A DNA stretch of 46,850 nucleotides, taken from the NCBI GenBank assembly GCA_009773165.1, contig WOUZ01000019.1, positions 1 through 46,850 of the forward strand, in the 5' to 3' direction. Under the pieces are notes generated by a model. That model had not been told where the DNA came from. It did no database searches and saw only the letters and a program-made list of their open reading frames with translations. Source of the DNA: Bacteroidota bacterium. GTDB taxonomy: Bacteria > Bacteroidota > Bacteroidia > Bacteroidales > F082. This document shows, piece by piece, positions 34,565 to 43,852 of the stretch. Position numbers and translations under genes: made by a program. The first letter of the stretch is position 1. Each line of letters starts with the position of its first letter.

Positions 34565-35374
34565 TTATTCGGTGATATTTGCTGCAGCGCTGTTTGAAGC
34601 AGTGCACTGACAAATGCAGAATCCCTGTCCTATCTCCCAGCCTGAGCCGATGATTGCATCAAACATTTCCTGTGTAATGTATTGAGGAGTATAGGTGATA
34701 TTTCTGAAAACCAGGTGAGCATTGAAAGCTCTCATATGGTTACGTGAGCCTTTATGTAGCTGTCCGAATGCATAAATCAAATCCTGATTGTCTACATTAC
34801 TCCCTGTGTGTTGAATAATGTCAGCAATATCGTAATCTTCAACGGTTGCGCCAACTGTCAGGGCATTTCCAATGCTTTGTGATCCGAAAGCTACAAGGTC
34901 AGTGTACAATTGTTGTATCGCCGGATTTGTGAATACACCAGGCTGATGGTCTGCTGCCGGATCAGGAAGGCTGTATTTATCGAGTAATACTTTCATGGCA
35001 TAGGCATGCAGCGATTCGCTGTTGGAGATAAAATTGAATGCAGGTATAGGATACAGAGCATACATTGTCTGATAAACGTCGTGTGCCAGTAGTTCTTCTT
35101 CGCGAACAAAGGTGAGAGCCTGAACTTCCTCCAGAGAAAGGGTTTCAGTTGGAAGTGAGTTTAAGCAGTTGTAAGCGCATAACATCAGATCATCTAATCC
35201 TTCTTCGCTTAGCTCTGTTTCCATTGCTAAATCGAAAGCGACGATATTGGCGCTTTTTGTCAATTCTACTGTTGAGGCATCAGCAGCAATAACTTTATCG
35301 TCTTTGCTGCAGTTAGTGAATAGGAACATGGCTGACAATCCTGTGAGCAACATGAACAAAACTCTTTTTTTCAT
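34565..35374 (-). CDS. DUF2202 ferritin-like lipoprotein
   Basis: 269 residues. Lipobox LFTNC (C22). Residues about 95-245 are DUF2202, a ferritin-like helical bundle: LTFVREEELLAHDVYQTMYAL, then FNFISNSESLHAYAMKVLLDKYSLPDP, then VGATVEDYDIADIIQH and GSRNHMRAFNAHLV. The E/H residues of these four helices are in the positions expected of a diiron site. The C-terminus has CICQC. The biological role of DUF2202 is not established; iron or oxygen handling is likely. It is transcribed from a TAGTTTTG box at 35412-35419 with a palindrome just upstream, and ends at a strong terminator. Confidence 0.88.
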   Translation of the reverse strand: MKKRVLFMLLTGLSAMFLFTNCSKDDKVIAADASTVELTKSANIVAFDLAMETELSEEGLDDLMLCAYNCLNSLPTETLSLEEVQALTFVREEELLAHDVYQTMYALYPIPAFNFISNSESLHAYAMKVLLDKYSLPDPAADHQPGVFTNPAIQQLYTDLVAFGSQSIGNALTVGATVEDYDIADIIQHTGSNVDNQDLIYAFGQLHKGSRNHMRAFNAHLVFRNITYTPQYITQEMFDAIIGSGWEIGQGFCICQCTASNSAAANITE

Positions 35375-35411
35375 TTGAATTGAATTTTAATGTAACATTT
35401 TGTTAACGCAG

Positions 35412-35419
35412 CAAAACTA
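35412..35419 (-). promoter_or_regulatory. -7 promoter box (TAGTTTTG, minus strand) of the DUF2202 gene
   Basis: Read on the minus strand, TAGTTTTG fits TAnnTTTG and lies 37 bases upstream of the ATG at 35374. Confidence 0.5.
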
Positions 35420-35426
35420 CTTCAAC

Positions 35427-35446
35427 CATAACGCCTGCACGTTATG
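35427..35446. promoter_or_regulatory. Perfect palindrome at the DUF2202 promoter (operator candidate)
   Basis: CATAACG (35427-35433) and CGTTATG (35440-35446), perfect 7-bp arms with a 6-base spacer, positioned 7 bases upstream of the minus-strand -7 box, where a repressor or activator would bind. Confidence 0.45.
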
Positions 35447-35517
35447 ATTTTCTGCTATTGTTTTATAAGATTTTCCGTTAATCAGTTCACAATCATGGCA
35501 TCAAAACAGGAAATTAA

Positions 35518-35525
35518 TACCTTTG
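35518..35525 (+). promoter_or_regulatory. -7 promoter box (TACCTTTG) of the M49-like peptidase gene
   Basis: TACCTTTG fits TAnnTTTG, 16 bases ahead of the ATG at 35542. Confidence 0.5.
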
Positions 35526-35541
35526 TCATCAAATCTAAAAC

Positions 35542-37197
35542 ATGGTCATCATGATTAAAAAGACATTAAAATTTATTGCAGGTAGCCTGGCTTTGCTTTT
35601 TCTTGCATCATGCACATCACCTGCCCCACAACAGGAAACCCCTAAAGACCCTATGGATCAGTTATTAAAAAAGTATGCGGAAGTGACCCTTACTTCCGAC
35701 ATCAGTCATCTGAATGCAAACGAAAAGGAGATGCTGAAACTCTTATTCAAAGCAGCAACTATCATGGACGACATTTTCTGGACACAGCATATAGGTCCTA
35801 AAGATGAATTTCTCTCAAAGATCGAGAATGAAAAGGTAAAGAAATTTGCCACCATTAATTACGGCCCCTGGGATCAAATGGATAATGAGAAACCTTTCAT
35901 GGAAGGCTATGGCGAAAAATTTAAAGGCGCTGGTTTTTATCCTGCTGACATGACACAGGAAGAATGGGATGCTTTTGAAGACCCCAACAAAACCAGCCTT
36001 TACACACTAATTGTGAGAGATGAAAACGGCAAGTTGAAATCTGTTTGGTATCATGAAGCTTATGCCGCTCAAATTGAAGAAGCTGCTGTCTTACTTGAAA
36101 AAGCATCGCTACTTGCATCTGATGCCGAATTTGCCACCTATCTTAAACTACGCGCCAAAGCACTTCGCACCGACGATTATCTGGAAAGTGACCTGGCCTG
36201 GATGGAAATAAAAAACAACAATATAGATATGGTCATAGGACCTATTGAAAATTATGTTGATGCCTTGAACGGATATAAAGCAGCACATGAGGCGTTTATA
36301 CTTATCAAAGATAAGGAGTGGAGCGGGCGCTTAGCACATTATGCCCAGTTTTTACCCGACTTGCAAAAGCAACTCCCGGTTGAGGATGTTTATAAAAAAG
36401 AAGTCCCTGGTTCTGATGCCGATCTCAATGCATATGATGCTATATTCTATGCAGGCGATTGTAACATGGCCGGAAAAACCATCGCCATCAACCTGCCAAA
36501 TGATGAGCGCGTTCATCTTGAAAAAGGAACCCGCAAACTTCAGTTGAAAAACAGCATGAAAGCCAAGTTTGATCATATTCTTGTTCCTGTATCTGATGTT
36601 CTCATCGCTCCTGAGCAACGCAAACACATTACCTTTGATGCATTCTTCAGCAATGTAATGTTTCATGAAGTGGCTCATGGAATGGGAATTAAAAATACTA
36701 TTGACGGAAGTTCATCGGTTCGAAAGGCTCTTCGCGAGCAATACTCTCCTCTGGAAGAAGCCAAAGCTGATATTCTCGGACTATTTCTTGTAACGAAATT
36801 GAATGAAATGGGTGAATTCAAAGATACCGATCTAATGGATAACTATGTGACTTTTATGGCTGGTATTTTTCGCTCAGTTCGTTTTGGAGCAGCAAGTGCC
36901 CATGGGAAAGCCAATATGATGACCTTCAGTTTCTTACTTCAGGAAGGAGCTTTTACCCGCAATGAAGATGGAACTTACGCCATCAATTTAGAGAAGATGA
37001 TGGAAGCAAACCGGAAACTTACCGGAAAAATCCTCAAAGCACAGGGCGATGGCAGCTATGATTTCGTAAAAGAATGGGTGGCTACCGAAGGAGTGGTGAA
37101 ACCTCAGCTTCAGTCCGACTTGAACAGAATCATGGAAAAAGGAATCCCGGTTGATATCTATTTTAATATGGGTCCTCATGTGCTGGGACTTGAATAA
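35542..37197 (+). CDS. Zinc metallopeptidase lipoprotein, M49 (dipeptidyl-peptidase III)-like
   Basis: 551 residues; ATG at 35542 or 35551. A lipoprotein signal ends in FLASC. The zinc site is H375-E-V-A-H379 in MFHEVAHGMGIKN, with the third ligand expected in SPLEEAKADILGLF about 30 residues later. M49 enzymes of eukaryotes have a longer HExxGH; the HExxH plus EEAKAD form is seen in bacterial relatives. DPP III removes dipeptides from peptides, so a role in peptide use outside the cytoplasm is likely. The neighbouring downstream gene is another dipeptidyl peptidase (S46) with its own 152-base gap. Family assignment is by motif pair only. Confidence 0.75.
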   Translation: MVIMIKKTLKFIAGSLALLFLASCTSPAPQQETPKDPMDQLLKKYAEVTLTSDISHLNANEKEMLKLLFKAATIMDDIFWTQHIGPKDEFLSKIENEKVKKFATINYGPWDQMDNEKPFMEGYGEKFKGAGFYPADMTQEEWDAFEDPNKTSLYTLIVRDENGKLKSVWYHEAYAAQIEEAAVLLEKASLLASDAEFATYLKLRAKALRTDDYLESDLAWMEIKNNNIDMVIGPIENYVDALNGYKAAHEAFILIKDKEWSGRLAHYAQFLPDLQKQLPVEDVYKKEVPGSDADLNAYDAIFYAGDCNMAGKTIAINLPNDERVHLEKGTRKLQLKNSMKAKFDHILVPVSDVLIAPEQRKHITFDAFFSNVMFHEVAHGMGIKNTIDGSSSVRKALREQYSPLEEAKADILGLFLVTKLNEMGEFKDTDLMDNYVTFMAGIFRSVRFGAASAHGKANMMTFSFLLQEGAFTRNEDGTYAINLEKMMEANRKLTGKILKAQGDGSYDFVKEWVATEGVVKPQLQSDLNRIMEKGIPVDIYFNMGPHVLGLE

Positions 37198-37349
37198 ATG
37201 TACGTTTACGGACACCGTTGTGCTTAAACGAACAGCATACAAAAAACTGGTTATAGGCTAGTTATTTGTAAAATAACAACTTATATTCAATGGCATAATT
37301 TATGTCATAAAAATCTTTTATCAATTTTTATAACCTAAAATCAATACAC

Positions 37350-39605
37350 ATGAAAAAAATTACACTGATTTTGTTATTTTTCCTGAGCGTTTCTTTTGGA
37401 AAGGCATATGCTGATGAAGGAATGTGGCTTCCAATGTTTGTGGAGCGCCTCAATTATGTTGATATGCAAAAAGCCGGCTTGCAGCTAACAGCCGAAGAAA
37501 TATACAGTATCAACAATTCCAGCATCAAAGATGCTATCGTAGGTTTGTCTAACGGACCAACTCCAAGTGGATATTTCTGTACCGGAGAAATTGTCTCCGA
37601 TCAAGGTTTATTGTTCACCAACCACCATTGCGGATATGATAACATACAAAAGCACAGCACTATAGAACACGACTACCTGACAGATGGTTTTTGGGCTGCA
37701 AGTCTGGCCGAAGAACTTCCAAATCCCGATATGTCAGTTTCATTCCTTATCAAAATGGCTGATGTTACCGACAGTGTATTATCTGTTGTAAACGACACAA
37801 TGAGTGTCCAGGACCGTTCAGCTGCTATCCGCAAAAAAACAGGTGATCTCCGTAAAGCCTGGAGTGAAGAAGGAAAATATAATGTGGTTGTAAAAAGTTT
37901 CTTCGAAGGAAACGAATACTATCTGTTTGTTTACGAAGTATATACCGATATTCGCCTTGTTGGAGCTCCTCCTTCAGCTGTTGGAAAATTCGGAGGTGAT
38001 ACCGACAACTGGATGTGGCCACGTCACACGGGTGACTTCAGCATCTTCAGGGTTTATACTGGTCCCGACGGTCGTCCTGCTGATTACAGCACCGAAAACA
38101 TTCCTCTAAAACCCAAGCACCATCTTCCTGTGAGCCTCGATGGTGTTGAAAAAGGTGATTTCACTATGATCTGGGGATTCCCTGGAAGTACCGACCGTTA
38201 CCTCAGTTCTTTTGGTGTTGACTTCAACCTTGAAAAACAATACCCTGCCATCATCGAACTTTTCGGTGACAAATTGGAAACCTGGAAAGAATTCATGGAT
38301 GCTGATCAAAAAGTTAAAATTCAATATGCATCCAAACATGCAGTGACAGCAAATTCATGGAAATACCTCATTGGACAAACACGCGGTCTTAAACGATTGA
38401 ATGTAAAAGAGAAAAAAGAATTTCTTGAAAATGATTTCAGTGCATGGGTTGCTGCTGACAATGAACGGAGTAAAAAATATGGCGATGTACTTTCAACCAT
38501 GGCTAAAGGATATGAGCAAATGGGAGCAACCATTGAGCCTATGCTTTATACCAACTTAGCCGGTATGGGTGGTGCTGAAATAATCGGTTTTGCAATGGAG
38601 TTCAACAGTTTGAAAGAGCTCTTAAAACCTATTGACAAAAAAGAACTTCCTAAAGAAAAAGATATGGCAAAGAAAATGATTGCCGACCGCAAAGAGCAAG
38701 TTTCAACAACAATTACCGGACTTAAGGAAGCTGTAAAAGAACATTTTAAAGACTATTATGCCCCTGCTGATCAGAAAGTATTGCAGGTAATGCTTGAAAA
38801 ATATACCAAAAACCTTGCTGTTGAAATGCAGACACCTGTTTTGGTTAAAATGCTTGATAAGCAAGATGGTAATTTGGCAGCATTAGCAGCCAATCTATTT
38901 GCCAACTCGATATTTTCCAGCGAAGCAAAAATAAACGCTTTCCTTGCGAAACCTGATCTCAAAACGCTTGAGAAAGATCCGGCAATGCAATTAGCCGATG
39001 GTTTTATGAGTAAAACCATGGAACTTGCAGGTGGTTTCAGGGCTGCACAAGCCTCACTCGCTCCGGCAAAGCGTCTTTTTGTTGACGGCTTACGCAAAAT
39101 GCAACCTGAAAAAGTTTTTTATCCTGATGCCAATTCAACAATGCGCATGACCTACGGAAGCGTTCAGGATTATATTCCTGCTGATGCTGTTCATTTTGAT
39201 TATGTTACAACCACAAACGGTATCATCGAGAAAGAAGACCCTTCCAACGATGAATTTATTGTTCCGGCTTATTTGAAAGAATTAATCGAAAAGCAGGATT
39301 TTGGCCCTTACGGAGTAGATGGAAAACTTGTAACCTGTTTCCTTAGCACCAATGACATTACCGGTGGTAACTCAGGAAGTCCTATCATGAATGGAAAAGG
39401 TGAATTGATTGGTTTGGCTTTCGATGGCAACTGGGAAGCCATGAGTGGCGATATCGCTTTCGAACCTGCACTTCAACGCACCATCAATGTCGATATCCGT
39501 TATGTTTTGTTTATCATTGATAAATATGCCGGTGCAACACGTCTTATTGATGAGCTAACGATCAGAAAATCAGAGCCTAAACCAATTCGCACTGAAGCTT
39601 TTTAA
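37350..39605 (+). CDS. dpp7: S46 family dipeptidyl peptidase, DPP7-type
   Basis: 751 residues. A signal peptide of about 21 residues (ends AYA) sends it to the periplasm. The chymotrypsin-like triad is visible: His in LLFTNHHCGYDN (H93), Asp in the DTDNWMWPRHTGDFS region, and Ser675 in TGGNSGSPIM. Eighteen residues after the Ser comes Gly693 (AFDGNW); in DPP11 this position is Arg and gives acidic P1 preference, while DPP7 has Gly and prefers hydrophobic P1. So a DPP7-like enzyme for large peptides is predicted. A helical domain lies between. A strong terminator follows at 39647. Confidence 0.93.
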   Translation: MKKITLILLFFLSVSFGKAYADEGMWLPMFVERLNYVDMQKAGLQLTAEEIYSINNSSIKDAIVGLSNGPTPSGYFCTGEIVSDQGLLFTNHHCGYDNIQKHSTIEHDYLTDGFWAASLAEELPNPDMSVSFLIKMADVTDSVLSVVNDTMSVQDRSAAIRKKTGDLRKAWSEEGKYNVVVKSFFEGNEYYLFVYEVYTDIRLVGAPPSAVGKFGGDTDNWMWPRHTGDFSIFRVYTGPDGRPADYSTENIPLKPKHHLPVSLDGVEKGDFTMIWGFPGSTDRYLSSFGVDFNLEKQYPAIIELFGDKLETWKEFMDADQKVKIQYASKHAVTANSWKYLIGQTRGLKRLNVKEKKEFLENDFSAWVAADNERSKKYGDVLSTMAKGYEQMGATIEPMLYTNLAGMGGAEIIGFAMEFNSLKELLKPIDKKELPKEKDMAKKMIADRKEQVSTTITGLKEAVKEHFKDYYAPADQKVLQVMLEKYTKNLAVEMQTPVLVKMLDKQDGNLAALAANLFANSIFSSEAKINAFLAKPDLKTLEKDPAMQLADGFMSKTMELAGGFRAAQASLAPAKRLFVDGLRKMQPEKVFYPDANSTMRMTYGSVQDYIPADAVHFDYVTTTNGIIEKEDPSNDEFIVPAYLKELIEKQDFGPYGVDGKLVTCFLSTNDITGGNSGSPIMNGKGELIGLAFDGNWEAMSGDIAFEPALQRTINVDIRYVLFIIDKYAGATRLIDELTIRKSEPKPIRTEAF

Positions 39606-39646
39606 CTCCTGTCTTCAGATAAATCAAGGGTTAATCCAATGATAGT

Positions 39647-39682
39647 AGAAGGAGCACTGCAAACGGTGCTCCTTCTTTTTTT
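39647..39682 (+). terminator. Intrinsic terminator of the S46 peptidase gene
   Basis: An 11-bp perfect stem, AGAAGGAGCAC / GTGCTCCTTCT, with an 8-base loop and a run of T residues, 41 bases after the stop. Confidence 0.88.
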
Positions 39683-39709
39683 GAGTCCTTTTAACTGAAG
39701 ATATTTCTG

Positions 39710-39717
39710 TATTTTTG
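39710..39717 (+). promoter_or_regulatory. -7 promoter box (TATTTTTG) of manA
   Basis: TATTTTTG fits TAnnTTTG, 20 bases before the ATG at 39738. Confidence 0.5.
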
Positions 39718-39737
39718 CCGCTCAACACTTTGAAGTA

Positions 39738-40718
39738 ATGCAAACACTTTACCCTTTTAAACTTACTCCACTCTTTAAAGAGAAAATATGGGGCGGACAA
39801 AAAATAAGGCAGCAACTGAAGATGGATTTCGGATTATTACCCAACTGTGGTGAAGCCTGGCTTCTTTCAGGAGTTGAGGGAAACCCTACCCTGGTCAATA
39901 ATGGCTATCTGACAAGTAACGAACTCAATGAGCTTGTGGAAGTTTTTATGGGCGACCTCGTTGGTGACAAGGTGTATGAACGTTTTGGCGATCAGTTTCC
40001 CATCCTTGTAAAAGTGATCGACTCAAACGACTGGCTATCCATTCAGGTTCATCCTGATGATGCCCTGGCTCAAAAAAGAGGTGTGGGTTATGGCAAAACA
40101 GAAATGTGGTACGTGATGCAGGCTGATGCCGATGCCGAACTTATTTGTGGATTCAATCAGGAAGTGGATGAGTTGATCTATTTAAGCTATCTTGAAAACA
40201 AAAAACTTAAAGACATCATGAACTTCGAGAAAGTTGAAAAAGGAGATGTCTTTTTTATTCCTGCCGGTCGTGTTCACGCTCTCGGACCAGGCACATTAAT
40301 TGCAGAAATTCAGCAATCCAGTGATACAACTTACCGCATTTATGATTGGGATCGTGTTGATCAGGCCGGAAACAGTCGCGAACTGCACACCGAAGAAGCT
40401 CTGGAAGCCATCGATTATACAATGCATAGCAACTATAAGACTCCCTATCTGCGTAGCGAAAATTCCACCGAAAACCTTATAAAGTCACCTTTTTTTACTA
40501 CCAACATCCTTAAAATCAGTGCTGGCATTAAAAAAGATTATTCAGAACTCGACTCATTCGTTATTCTGTTCTGTACAGAAGGTGGTTTAAAAATCGAATG
40601 GGAAGACCAGAATTACACGTTAGTAGCCGGTGAAGTAATTTTGTTACCCAATGTGATCGAAAATATCATACTTCTCCCCGATCCAAATGCCATCATCCTT
40701 GAAGTTTATATTGAGTAA
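39738..40718 (+). CDS. manA: Mannose-6-phosphate isomerase, type I
   Basis: 326 residues, the short cupin form found in Firmicutes and Bacteroidetes. The zinc ligands are in WLSIQVHPDDALA (Gln and His), KTEMWYVM (Glu) and the downstream His in IPAGRVHALG. It interconverts mannose 6-phosphate and fructose 6-phosphate in the cytoplasm, linking mannose use to glycolysis. It has its own promoter after the terminator. The TlpA-like gene starts 76 bases downstream and may be separate. Confidence 0.95.
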   Translation: MQTLYPFKLTPLFKEKIWGGQKIRQQLKMDFGLLPNCGEAWLLSGVEGNPTLVNNGYLTSNELNELVEVFMGDLVGDKVYERFGDQFPILVKVIDSNDWLSIQVHPDDALAQKRGVGYGKTEMWYVMQADADAELICGFNQEVDELIYLSYLENKKLKDIMNFEKVEKGDVFFIPAGRVHALGPGTLIAEIQQSSDTTYRIYDWDRVDQAGNSRELHTEEALEAIDYTMHSNYKTPYLRSENSTENLIKSPFFTTNILKISAGIKKDYSELDSFVILFCTEGGLKIEWEDQNYTLVAGEVILLPNVIENIILLPDPNAIILEVYIE

Positions 40719-40794
40719 GTGTGCAACCAAACTCAGATTGCGGTTGTCTAAAAAGTAATCCCAAAAAGAGATTATAATTGCTAAATCCATTTTC

Positions 40795-41292
40795 ATGAAA
40801 AACCTATTTTTATTGCTGCTGTTGGGTTTGCTGAGCCTGAATATTTCAGCACAGGAATCCACACTACCTAAAGTGATGCTTAAAACCCTGGACGGACAAA
40901 GCTTTAATACGTCAGGCATCTCTAATGACGGTAAACCTATTATCATCAGTTTCTGGGCATTATGGTGCAAACCATGCCAAAAAGAACTCGATGCTTTCAA
41001 CGAATCATACGAGGAGTGGCAAAAAGAAACAGGCGTGAAAATTTATGCTGTTTCAATTGACGATTCCCGTTCAACAGCGCGGGTAGCCCCACTTGTTAAA
41101 GGAAAGGGATGGGAGTTTGAGGTATTGCTTGATCCCAATGGTGACTTTAAAAGAGCCATGAACGTTAATATGATTCCTCATACATTTTTACTCGATGGAA
41201 GTGGTAAAATCATTTCCCAGCACACCTCATATTTTGAAGGTGCTGAATTAGAGTTGTATGAAAAAGTTAAGAAACTGGCAGCCAAAAAATAA
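40795..41292 (+). CDS. TlpA/ResA-like exported thioredoxin-fold protein
   Basis: 165 residues. Signal peptide with a likely cut after NISA (residue 19) or SAQ. The redox motif is W-C58-K-P-C61 in SFWALWCKPCQKEL, and the cis-Pro loop is VNMIPHTFLLD. The domain is the usual AhpC/TSA-Redoxin thioredoxin type, as in TlpA and ResA, acting in the periplasm to reduce disulfides or to mature cytochromes and other exported proteins. It is followed by DUF6029 and Omp28-like genes, 35 and 11 bases apart, so the three form an operon. Partners of its thiols might include the CxxC-bearing Omp28-like protein. Confidence 0.88.
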   Translation: MKNLFLLLLLGLLSLNISAQESTLPKVMLKTLDGQSFNTSGISNDGKPIIISFWALWCKPCQKELDAFNESYEEWQKETGVKIYAVSIDDSRSTARVAPLVKGKGWEFEVLLDPNGDFKRAMNVNMIPHTFLLDGSGKIISQHTSYFEGAELELYEKVKKLAAKK

Positions 41293-41327
41293 GCTTTTCT
41301 TTCAAATTTTATAGCACCACAATTGTA

Positions 41328-42995
41328 ATGAGAAAACTGTTAATCATCATTTTGGGTATTTTTTGTTTATCTACACTTTATGCTCAGGACCTTTTTAACA
41401 ACGCCACCGTCAACGGAAGCTTCCAGACCGACGTCCAGTTCTACAGGCCTGATGCAACGATTGGAATTTATGATTCAACCATAGCAGGACGTAAAATTGG
41501 AATCAATGGCTTTGGAAACATGATATTTACGCTTGGTAAGTTCAAAGCGGGGATGCGCTATGAAGCATTTATGACTCCAATTGCAGGATTCGACCCACGC
41601 CAGGAAGGCAATGGCTTCCCCTATTTATGGGCATCATATACCAGTGACCTCATTGAGATTACAGCCGGGAATTTTTACGAACAGTTTGGCAACGGTCTTA
41701 TTTTCAGAACATATGAAGAATGGACATTGGGTTACGATAATTCAATGAATGGGATGCGGGTAGTCATTTATCCAATGAAAGGGCTGACATTGAAAGGTGT
41801 TTATGGTAGTCAACGTTTCTTTTGGCAAAAATTTGAACGTAATAACAGAGGGATTGTAAGAGGTGCTGATGCTGAATTGAATCTGAATGATGCTGTAGCC
41901 GGATGGGAATCTGCTCCTTTGCGACTCACTCTTGGAGCCAGCGCGGTAAGCAAATATCAGCGTGATGCAGATCCAATATATAACTTACCTGAAAATGTTG
42001 GAGCTTTTTCGGGAAGAGTGAATCTGGGTGCAGGCAACTTTAATTTCATGACAGAATATGCCTATAAAATTAACGATCCTTCTGCGCTGAATAATTTTAT
42101 TTACCATGAAGGGCAAGCTATCCTTAGTTCATTATCCTACTCCCAAAAGGGTTTAGGAGTGGTTCTTCAACTCAAACGGGTAGATAATATGAGTTTTAAA
42201 TCCGATCGTGCTATTTCAGCCAACGCTTTGGATATCAATTTTTTACCTCCTATCAACAGGACACATGCCTATAGCCTGACAGCAAAATATCCGTATGCAA
42301 CCCAGCCTAACGGTGAAATGGGATTACAATTTCAGGTAAACTACAAAATTCCAAAAGGGAGTTTATTGGGTGGAAAATACGGGACAGGTATTGCATTCAA
42401 TTATAGTCAGGTGAACGACATCGTAAGAAATCAGGTAAACGACACCACATCAATAGGACAAGAAGGTACATTAGGATATACCACTGATTTCTTCAAGGTC
42501 TCGGATCATATTTTCTTTCGTGACATCAATTTTGAAATCGACAAAAGAATCAACAGTAAACTGAAAGCTATGGTTCAGTATATGAACCTGTTGTATGATA
42601 TAGCCACCATCGAAGGCCACACAGGTGAACCTGCAGTTGAAGCACATCTTGCTGTTGCCGATGTTACTTACAAACTCAGCAGCAAAAATGCCCTACGTGT
42701 CGAAGCTCAGGGTTTATGGACCAAACAGGACGAAGGTGACTGGGCTGCTCTTATGGCTGAATATACCATCGCTCCCAAATGGTTTGTAGCTGTTGCTGAT
42801 CAATACAATTATGGAAACCCTGTAAAAGACCACCGTAACCATTACTACACTGTTTCAGCCGGTTATACACGCGAGTCAACCCGACTTGCTTTGACCTTTG
42901 GTCGTCAAAGCGAAGGAGTGGTTTGTGTTGGTGGTGTATGTCGGCAAGTTCCTGCTTCAAGTGGGTTGACACTTACCCTTTCGACTAATTTTTAA
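41328..42995 (+). CDS. DUF6029-like outer-membrane beta-barrel protein
   Basis: 555 residues, with a signal peptide ending near LYAQ. The body is a run of amphipathic strands with porin-like turns, ending in LTLSTNF, a typical barrel end. Features shared with DUF6029 are the N-terminal GSFQTDVQFYRPD and EITAGNFYEQFGNGLIFRTYEEWTLGYDNS. A late loop has CVGGVC, two Cys that could form a disulfide. The function of DUF6029 is not known. It is encoded between the TlpA-like and Omp28-like genes, and the Cys pair in an exported barrel is compatible with oxidative folding in that operon. Confidence 0.75.
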   Translation: MRKLLIIILGIFCLSTLYAQDLFNNATVNGSFQTDVQFYRPDATIGIYDSTIAGRKIGINGFGNMIFTLGKFKAGMRYEAFMTPIAGFDPRQEGNGFPYLWASYTSDLIEITAGNFYEQFGNGLIFRTYEEWTLGYDNSMNGMRVVIYPMKGLTLKGVYGSQRFFWQKFERNNRGIVRGADAELNLNDAVAGWESAPLRLTLGASAVSKYQRDADPIYNLPENVGAFSGRVNLGAGNFNFMTEYAYKINDPSALNNFIYHEGQAILSSLSYSQKGLGVVLQLKRVDNMSFKSDRAISANALDINFLPPINRTHAYSLTAKYPYATQPNGEMGLQFQVNYKIPKGSLLGGKYGTGIAFNYSQVNDIVRNQVNDTTSIGQEGTLGYTTDFFKVSDHIFFRDINFEIDKRINSKLKAMVQYMNLLYDIATIEGHTGEPAVEAHLAVADVTYKLSSKNALRVEAQGLWTKQDEGDWAALMAEYTIAPKWFVAVADQYNYGNPVKDHRNHYYTVSAGYTRESTRLALTFGRQSEGVVCVGGVCRQVPASSGLTLTLSTNF

Positions 42996-43006
42996 TAGCT
43001 GAAAAA

Positions 43007-43852
43007 ATGAAAAAGACTCATAATTTCTTTGTTGCTATATTGCTGTTTGGTATCCTGCTCACTGGTTGTGACAAAATTGAGCCTCCCTATAAAGAAGGTG
43101 GAAATAATGGAACAGAAGAGTTAACACGAAAGGTTCTGCTTGAAGATTACACCGGACATACCTGTGTGAATTGTCCGACTGCAGCCAAAAAAGGACTTGA
43201 ACTTGTTGATTTATATGAAGGTAAACTCATCATGATGGCAGTTCATGCCGGTTATTTTGCTGATCCCAAAGCAGCCCCATTCGACAACGACTACCGCACT
43301 CCGGCGGGCACAGCCTGGGATGGGTTTTTCGGCATGTCGGCAGCTGGTAACCCTATCGGTATGATTAACAGGCAACAATCTCAGGGTGTTTATACCGTTG
43401 AAAATGGTGACTGGGGAACAGGTGTTGCAGCAGTTATAGCTGACCCTGCAAATATTAAAATTGGTATCAGCACCACTTATAACGCTGCAAACCGTAATCT
43501 TGCAATTTCACTTACAACAACAGCGCTCCTTGCACTTGAGCCGGCTTTAAAAATTGTTGCCTGTGTAGTGGAAGATAGCATTGTGAGCGCCCAGCGCAAC
43601 AACGATGCCACTATTGGCGGAGCAACAATCACCGATTATGTTCACAGACACATGCTGCGCGAAAACGTAAATGGCACCTGGGGTGAAGAATTAGCTGCGG
43701 CTGGTCAAGCAACTGCCGGTGCTGTTTTCACGAAAAACTATTCCCTTTCTCTCAACAGCACCTACAATGCTGATCACGTGTCCATTATTGTTTTTGTTTA
43801 CAACGCACTCACCTATGAGATTCTTCAGGTTGAAGAAAAACATATCGACTAA
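43007..43852 (+). CDS. Omp28-like lipoprotein
   Basis: 281 residues. Lipobox LLTGC (C21). The Omp28 domain begins with VLLEDYTGHTCVNCPTAAKKGLELVDLYEGKLIMMAVHAGYF. In this, C53-V-N-C56 is a CxxC at the place of a thioredoxin active site, and the following helix and strand fit a thioredoxin-like fold. The second half is beta-rich. Porphyromonas Omp28 is an outer-membrane surface lipoprotein of uncertain role. Last gene of the TlpA operon, convergent with the large minus-strand gene. I see no gene in the 181 bases between. Confidence 0.85.
   Translation: MKKTHNFFVAILLFGILLTGCDKIEPPYKEGGNNGTEELTRKVLLEDYTGHTCVNCPTAAKKGLELVDLYEGKLIMMAVHAGYFADPKAAPFDNDYRTPAGTAWDGFFGMSAAGNPIGMINRQQSQGVYTVENGDWGTGVAAVIADPANIKIGISTTYNAANRNLAISLTTTALLALEPALKIVACVVEDSIVSAQRNNDATIGGATITDYVHRHMLRENVNGTWGEELAAAGQATAGAVFTKNYSLSLNSTYNADHVSIIVFVYNALTYEILQVEEKHID

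Noticed and set aside
37261-37277. Palindrome GTTATTT-GTA-AAATAAC upstream of the S46 peptidase gene
   Set aside because: It is AT-only apart from the ends, in an AT-rich gap, lacks a T-run, and is not repeated elsewhere; chance is the simplest explanation.
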